Shown here: piece by piece, positions 59,993 through 64,000 of the stretch | Layout: every line of letters begins with the position of its first letter | Position numbering within the stretch: the first letter of the stretch is position 1 | Assembly: GCA_963770915.1 (NCBI GenBank) | Contig: CAVYRG010000001.1 | Coordinates: forward strand, 3,968,001-4,032,000 | Direction: 5' to 3' | From: PALSA-270 sp963770915 | GTDB taxonomy: Bacteria > Acidobacteriota > Terriglobia > Terriglobales > Acidobacteriaceae | Length of the DNA stretch: 64,000 bases | Position numbers and translations under genes: made by a program | The notes under the pieces: model-generated | What the model saw: the letters and a program-made list of their open reading frames with translations, nothing else | What the model was told of the DNA's origin: nothing | Database searches by the model: none

Positions 59993-61446
59993 AGCAGGGC
60001 AAGCATATCCATTTGATCGGAATTTGTGGCACCGCGATGGCGTCGTTGGCCGGCATGCTGCAAGTGCGCGGTTTCCGCGTCACCGGTTCCGATGCAGCCG
60101 CTTATCCTCCGATGTCGGATTTCCTGGCCTCGCTTGACATTCCGGTTTCGCAGCCGTTCGCGGTAGGGAGTCTCAATCCCCGTCCGGATTTGGTTGTGGT
60201 AGGCAACGCGATTTCACGCGGCAATGTGGAACTGGAGCATGTGCTCGATCAGCGGATCCCCTTCGGCTCGCTGCCGCAAATTCTGCACGACGAATTTCTG
60301 GTGGGCAAAGAAGTTCTAGTGGTCGCGGGCACGCACGGCAAGACCACCACGACTTCGATGCTGGCATGGATTTTCCAGTGCGCGGGACTGCAGCCGTCGT
60401 TTCTCATCGGGGGCATCGCCGAAAATTTCGGCGGAAGCTTTCAGGTGGCCGCGGGAAAATACGTCATTCTCGAGGGCGACGAATACGATACCGCTTTCTT
60501 CGACAAAGGCCCGAAGTTCCTGCACTACTTTCCCGACGCGGTGATTCTGACTTCGGTCGAATTTGACCACGCCGACATCTACAAAGATCTCGATGCGGTC
60601 GAAACGGCCTTCAAGCGCCTGGTGAATCTGATTCCGCAGCGCGGGCGCCTAATCGCCTTCGATCAGGGAGCGAGCGTGGAGCGTTGTATCGCCCGCGCTT
60701 TTTGCAGCGCGGAGCGCTACGGATCGGGCACCGGGGCCAACTGGCGAATTGCGAATCTGCGGCTCGATCCCGATCGCACTGCCTGGAGCGTCTTGCATAA
60801 CGGCGAACCGTGGGCGGATTTCGAATTTGCTCTTGCGGGTGAATACAACGTGTGGAACGCAACCGCGGCGGTTGCCTTGGCAGCGAGCTACGGAATTCCG
60901 AAAGGAACGATCGCGTCCGCACTGAAATCGTTCAGGAGCGTGAAACGCCGGCTTGAAGTGCGCGCGATGGTGAACGGCATTACGATGATCGATGACTTCG
61001 CTCACCATCCCACCGCGATCGCGGGCACCATCACCGCTCTGCGCGCGCGTTATCCCGGCGCGCGCCTGTGGGTAATCCTGGAGCCGAGATCGAATACTTT
61101 GCGGCGCAATGTTCTGCAGGACCAGCTGGCACAGAGCCTAGCGCTGGCGGATGAAATCGTGATCGCCAATGTCTTCAAGTCGGAGTCTATTCCGGAAGCT
61201 GAGCGGCTCGATGTGGCGGCGCTCTCCTCGCAGGTACAGCAGCACGGGAAGCGCGCTAGATTGGCCGCGGACGCCGATTCCATCGTGCAGCTCGCAGCCC
61301 CCGAAATGCGTTCCGGCGATGTGGTCGCCATTCTTTCCAACGGCGGCTTCGGCGGAATTTACGAAAAGCTTCCTCGACGGCTGCAGACCTTAGCGGTCGT
61401 GGATAAATCAGAAAAAAACACTGCTGGGGTCTCGGCAAAAGCGTGA
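59989..61446 (+). CDS. mpl: UDP-N-acetylmuramate:L-alanyl-gamma-D-glutamyl-meso-diaminopimelate ligase
   Basis: 485 residues. Mur ligase layout: Rossmann-like N-domain (HIHLIGICGTAMASLAGML), the ATP P-loop AGTHGKTTTTSMLAW, central-domain EGDEYDTAFFDKGPKFLHYFPDAVILTSVEFDHADIY, and C-domain DDFAHHPTAIAGTITALRARYPGARLWVILEPRSNT. ICGTAMASLAGML and VILEGDEYD are the Mpl-type signature, distinct from MurC. It joins recycled tripeptide to UDP-MurNAc. It follows LdcA by a 4-base overlap; its own stop overlaps the next gene's GTG. Confidence 0.93.
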   Translation: MKQGKHIHLIGICGTAMASLAGMLQVRGFRVTGSDAAAYPPMSDFLASLDIPVSQPFAVGSLNPRPDLVVVGNAISRGNVELEHVLDQRIPFGSLPQILHDEFLVGKEVLVVAGTHGKTTTTSMLAWIFQCAGLQPSFLIGGIAENFGGSFQVAAGKYVILEGDEYDTAFFDKGPKFLHYFPDAVILTSVEFDHADIYKDLDAVETAFKRLVNLIPQRGRLIAFDQGASVERCIARAFCSAERYGSGTGANWRIANLRLDPDRTAWSVLHNGEPWADFEFALAGEYNVWNATAAVALAASYGIPKGTIASALKSFRSVKRRLEVRAMVNGITMIDDFAHHPTAIAGTITALRARYPGARLWVILEPRSNTLRRNVLQDQLAQSLALADEIVIANVFKSESIPEAERLDVAALSSQVQQHGKRARLAADADSIVQLAAPEMRSGDVVAILSNGGFGGIYEKLPRRLQTLAVVDKSEKNTAGVSAKA

Positions 61447-63302
61447 GCGCGCGCACTCGCTTCGGCCTCGCTGTTTTCTTCAGCGTCGCCCTCTTTTCTT
61501 TTTCCGGGGCCGCAAGGGCCGATGTTGGATCCTCGGCGCCTTCCCTCCAGTCGGCGGCGCCGGTCCGTTATGCGATTTCGCTGGCGCATCCCGAGCGTCA
61601 TCTGGTGCATGTAAACATCGCGCTGCCGCCCGGGCCTCCGACTCGCGACTTGCAATTGCCGGTGTGGAACGCGCTTTACCAGGTGCGCGATTTCTCGCAA
61701 TTCGTAAACTGGGTGCGGGCCAAAGACGGCGCCGGCAAGCCGCTGCCCGTGCGCCTTGTCAATAAGAGCCGTTGGCACATCAATGGCACGGAAAACGGCG
61801 CATCCGTGGAATACGAAGTCATGGCCAACGATCCTGGCCCTTACGGTGCGCAGTTGAACGCCCACCACGCCTTCTTCAATCTGGCGGAGATTCTCATGTA
61901 CCCCGTAGAGGCGCGCGCATCTCCGGTGCAACTGAGCTTCATCGATATTCCGCCAGGCTGGCGCACGGCGACGGCGCTGCAGGAGGCTCCTCCCGAGGGA
62001 TTTATCGCGGAGAACTACGACGCACTTGTCGATGCGCCAGTCGAGATGGGCACTTTCCAGGAAGAAGATTTCGATCAGGGCGGCGGGAAATATCGCGTAG
62101 TGGTGGACGCTGATGCCAGCGCCTACGACATGCCAACCATCGTCGCCATGGTGCGGCGGGTTGTGGCGACGGCCACGGACTGGATGAACGATCGTCCTTT
62201 CGACACCTATCTTTTTATCTACCATTTTCCACGGTTGGAGTTTGGCGGTGGGATGGAGCATGCTTACTCCACCGCCATCGACGTCAACTCGCAGGTCATG
62301 GCCACCGATCCCCAAGCTCTGGACGCAGTAACCGCGCACGAATTCTTTCATCTGTGGAATGTGAAACGCATCCGCCCGCAATCGCTCGAGCCAGTGGACT
62401 ATACCAAGGAAAACTACAGCGACGCTCTCTGGTTCAGCGAGGGAGTTACGGACACGGTGCAGTACATCATTCTTCTGCGCGCCGGTTTGATGGATGAGAG
62501 AACTTACCTGAGCCGCATGGCCTTCGAGATCGAGGGACTGGAAAATCGTCCCGCGCACCTCACGCAGTCGGCGGAGGAGTCGAGCCTCGATGCGTGGCTG
62601 GAAAAATATCCGGCCTATCGCCAGCCGCAGCGCAGCGTTTCCTACTACAACAAGGGCGATCTGCTGGGAGTGGCGCTTGATCTCGAGATCCGCCAGGCCA
62701 CCCACGGCGCTGCTTCCTTGCGTGACCTGTTCCAATGGCTTGATCGGAACTATGGGCGCAAGGGCAGGAGCTTCCCTGATACCGATGGAGTACGGCAGGC
62801 AGCGGAAGCCGTAAGCCATACGAACCTCGAGTGGTTCTTTCAGAAATATGTCGCCGGAACGGAAGAAATTCCCTGGGATAATTTTCTTCGGACGGTTGGA
62901 CTGCACCTGGTGCTCCGCAAGAACAGCCTTGTAGATTTAAGTTTTGCCGCGAGCGGGAATCGTGGCGCTCCACCGCAAGTAACTTCGGTTGAACCCGACG
63001 GAGAGGCCGCGCGCGCCGGGCTGGATGTCGGCCAATCGATTCTGGAAATCAACGGCCGGGTTGCGGGCGCAACTTTCCGGCAGCAGCTCGCCGAAATTCA
63101 GGCAGGCGAGACCATCCATTTGCGAGTACGCAACGGCGAAACCGAGCAAGCGGTTTCGTGGACGGTTGGAAGCCGCGAGCAGGTCGAATACGAACTGCTG
63201 GATGTCGACCACATCACGCCGCTACAGCGCGCCCAGCGAACGGCGTGGCTCCACGGCGATGACCTGCCTGAAGCAAGCCGGCAGACGGGGGAGAACCCGT
63301 GA
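61443..63302 (+). CDS. M61-family aminopeptidase with C-terminal PDZ domain
   Basis: 619 residues. Signal peptide (MSARTRFGLAVFFSVALFSFSGAARA), N-terminal beta domain, catalytic M61 region with GGGMEH (268-273, usually GGLEH), zinc motif HEFFH (299-303) followed by LWNVKRIRP, and the downstream EGVTDTVQYIILLRAG. The C-terminal ~90 residues form a PDZ domain (VTSVEPDGEAARAGLDVGQSILEINGR). M61 enzymes cleave N-terminal Gly/Ala. GTG 61443 overlaps mpl (GTGA). Confidence 0.9.
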   Translation: MSARTRFGLAVFFSVALFSFSGAARADVGSSAPSLQSAAPVRYAISLAHPERHLVHVNIALPPGPPTRDLQLPVWNALYQVRDFSQFVNWVRAKDGAGKPLPVRLVNKSRWHINGTENGASVEYEVMANDPGPYGAQLNAHHAFFNLAEILMYPVEARASPVQLSFIDIPPGWRTATALQEAPPEGFIAENYDALVDAPVEMGTFQEEDFDQGGGKYRVVVDADASAYDMPTIVAMVRRVVATATDWMNDRPFDTYLFIYHFPRLEFGGGMEHAYSTAIDVNSQVMATDPQALDAVTAHEFFHLWNVKRIRPQSLEPVDYTKENYSDALWFSEGVTDTVQYIILLRAGLMDERTYLSRMAFEIEGLENRPAHLTQSAEESSLDAWLEKYPAYRQPQRSVSYYNKGDLLGVALDLEIRQATHGAASLRDLFQWLDRNYGRKGRSFPDTDGVRQAAEAVSHTNLEWFFQKYVAGTEEIPWDNFLRTVGLHLVLRKNSLVDLSFAASGNRGAPPQVTSVEPDGEAARAGLDVGQSILEINGRVAGATFRQQLAEIQAGETIHLRVRNGETEQAVSWTVGSREQVEYELLDVDHITPLQRAQRTAWLHGDDLPEASRQTGENP

Positions 63303-64000
63303 TTCGCACGCTGCTCATGCTCGGATTCTGGGCAGTGTTGTTGCCCTTCGCGGCGCTGTTGGGCTTTCCCTGGACCCTGCTCACGGGCGACGTGCGCTTT
63401 CTCTATCACTTCGCCATGTGGGGCGCCCTAACCGGCGTAAAGCTTGCGGGAGTGCGCATACATACACTAGGCATTGAAGACCTAGATGTCTCGCGCACCT
63501 ACATTTTCATGGTCAATCACGTCTCTAACCTTGATCCTCCCTTGCTGCTGCCGCTCATTCCGCGGCGCTCCTCAGTAATGGCGAAGAAGGAATTGTTCAG
63601 CATTCCTCTTCTGGGCCGGGCCATGCGGTTGGGCGCATTGGTTCCGGTGGACCGCGGCAACCGCGATGCGGGCATCGCGGCGGTGCGCGCCGCCGCTGAG
63701 GTGATCCGCCAGGGCGTCAACATGACGATCTTTATCGAAGGCGGCCGCTCTTTTGACGGCAAATTGCTTCCTTTTAAGAAGGGCCCGTTCTATCTGGCGG
63801 AAGAGTGCTCGGTTCCGGTGGTTCCGGTGACGATTTCCGGAACTCATTACGTCATGCCCAAACGCAGATTTGCCATCAAGCCGGGGACGGTCGAAGTGAT
63901 CTTCCACTCTCCAATTGAGCCGAAGGATTTTGGGGCACGCGAAGAGTTGATGGCGCGAGTGCGCGCCGCGATCAATAGCGGTCTGCCCGCCGAGTACCGG
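63299..64000 (+). CDS. plsC: 1-acyl-sn-glycerol-3-phosphate acyltransferase (PlsC), cut by window edge
   Basis: The frame starts with GTG 63299, overlapping the M61 stop, and runs past the right edge; 234 residues are visible. N-terminal membrane helix (LLMLGFWAVLLPFAALLGF), the catalytic NHVSNLDPP (H-x4-D), KKELFSIPLLGRAMRLGALVPVDR, and FIEGGRSFDGKLLPFKKGPFYLA (normally EGTRS, here EGGRS), VPVVPVTISG. It makes phosphatidic acid in membrane lipid synthesis. The natural end lies outside. Confidence 0.9.
   Translation, partial: MIRTLLMLGFWAVLLPFAALLGFPWTLLTGDVRFLYHFAMWGALTGVKLAGVRIHTLGIEDLDVSRTYIFMVNHVSNLDPPLLLPLIPRRSSVMAKKELFSIPLLGRAMRLGALVPVDRGNRDAGIAAVRAAAEVIRQGVNMTIFIEGGRSFDGKLLPFKKGPFYLAEECSVPVVPVTISGTHYVMPKRRFAIKPGTVEVIFHSPIEPKDFGAREELMARVRAAINSGLPAEYR

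Noticed and set aside
61359..62906. A 515-codon minus-strand frame opposite the M61 peptidase
   Set aside because: Antisense to a gene with HEFFH and PDZ features; no domain of its own.

Overview
The window reads as a chromosomal segment of an Acidobacteriota bacterium, probably a Koribacter/Terriglobia-like lineage known from soil or metagenomes. This is an inference from gene content: a decaheme/MtrB conduit, a Planctomycete/Verrucomicrobium-type heme-binding domain, a PQQ dehydrogenase, a DUF1844 protein, a DapF-like protein with Ser-Ser active site, CarboxypepD-type TonB receptors and dispersed GGCTnnAGCC palindromes. GC content is high and genes are tightly packed with many ATGA/GTGA overlaps. 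I found no rRNA, tRNA, CRISPR array, phage or transposase.

Layout. 1-4337 (minus): a respiratory or extracellular-electron-transfer operon, in transcription order a DmsE/MtrA-type decaheme cytochrome, an MtrB/PioB-type outer-membrane barrel, a monoheme cytochrome c and a multiheme cytochrome cut by the left edge. 4546-4941 (minus): an orphan cysteine-bearing protein, separated from the next operon by a consensus CRP/FNR-type palindrome. 5112-10375 (plus): a periplasmic oxidation operon with a tartrate/D-malate dehydrogenase-like enzyme, two cytochromes, a PQQ dehydrogenase carrying the lanthanide-type aspartate, and a secreted mutarotase. 10400-18019: HAD phosphatase, PilZ protein, thioesterase, TonB receptor, MacB-like ABC exporter and a secreted esterase. 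18149-25632 (minus): an mdtABC-type RND efflux operon. 25811-30575: orphan response regulator, an AMIN-domain protein, and a compact Tad-pilus set (prepilin peptidase, two TadE-like proteins, a TadG-like protein). 30842-37114: S41 protease, CsgG-like protein, tatA-tatC-M28 peptidase operon, TerC. 37137-45040: nadB, a small zinc-ribbon/membrane protein, aroB-menG, an epimerase, a CDF metal exporter with a triple cytoplasmic tail, and a DMT permease. 45214-49185 (minus): ygfZ-membrane protein-DUF1844-MBL hydrolase-ribF operon. 49288-52649: MarR-GNAT fusion regulator with a palindromic operator, a secreted protein with an apparent early stop, leuB, and a TPR protein. 52661-58035: secreted metalloprotease, then mtnP-pfkB kinase-GT39-like operon. 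58161-64000 (plus): a cell-wall recycling run of dapF-like, ldcA-like and mpl genes, followed by an M61 peptidase and a PlsC acyltransferase cut by the right edge.

The points most worth a second look are the porin-cytochrome conduit, the putative lanthanide-type PQQ dehydrogenase operon under a CRP-like site, the DapF homologue in which both catalytic cysteines are serines and which heads a murein-recycling operon, the self-palindromic operator of the MarR-GNAT regulator, and several families of structured intergenic repeats. No search or alignment could be run; family names rest on recognised motifs.
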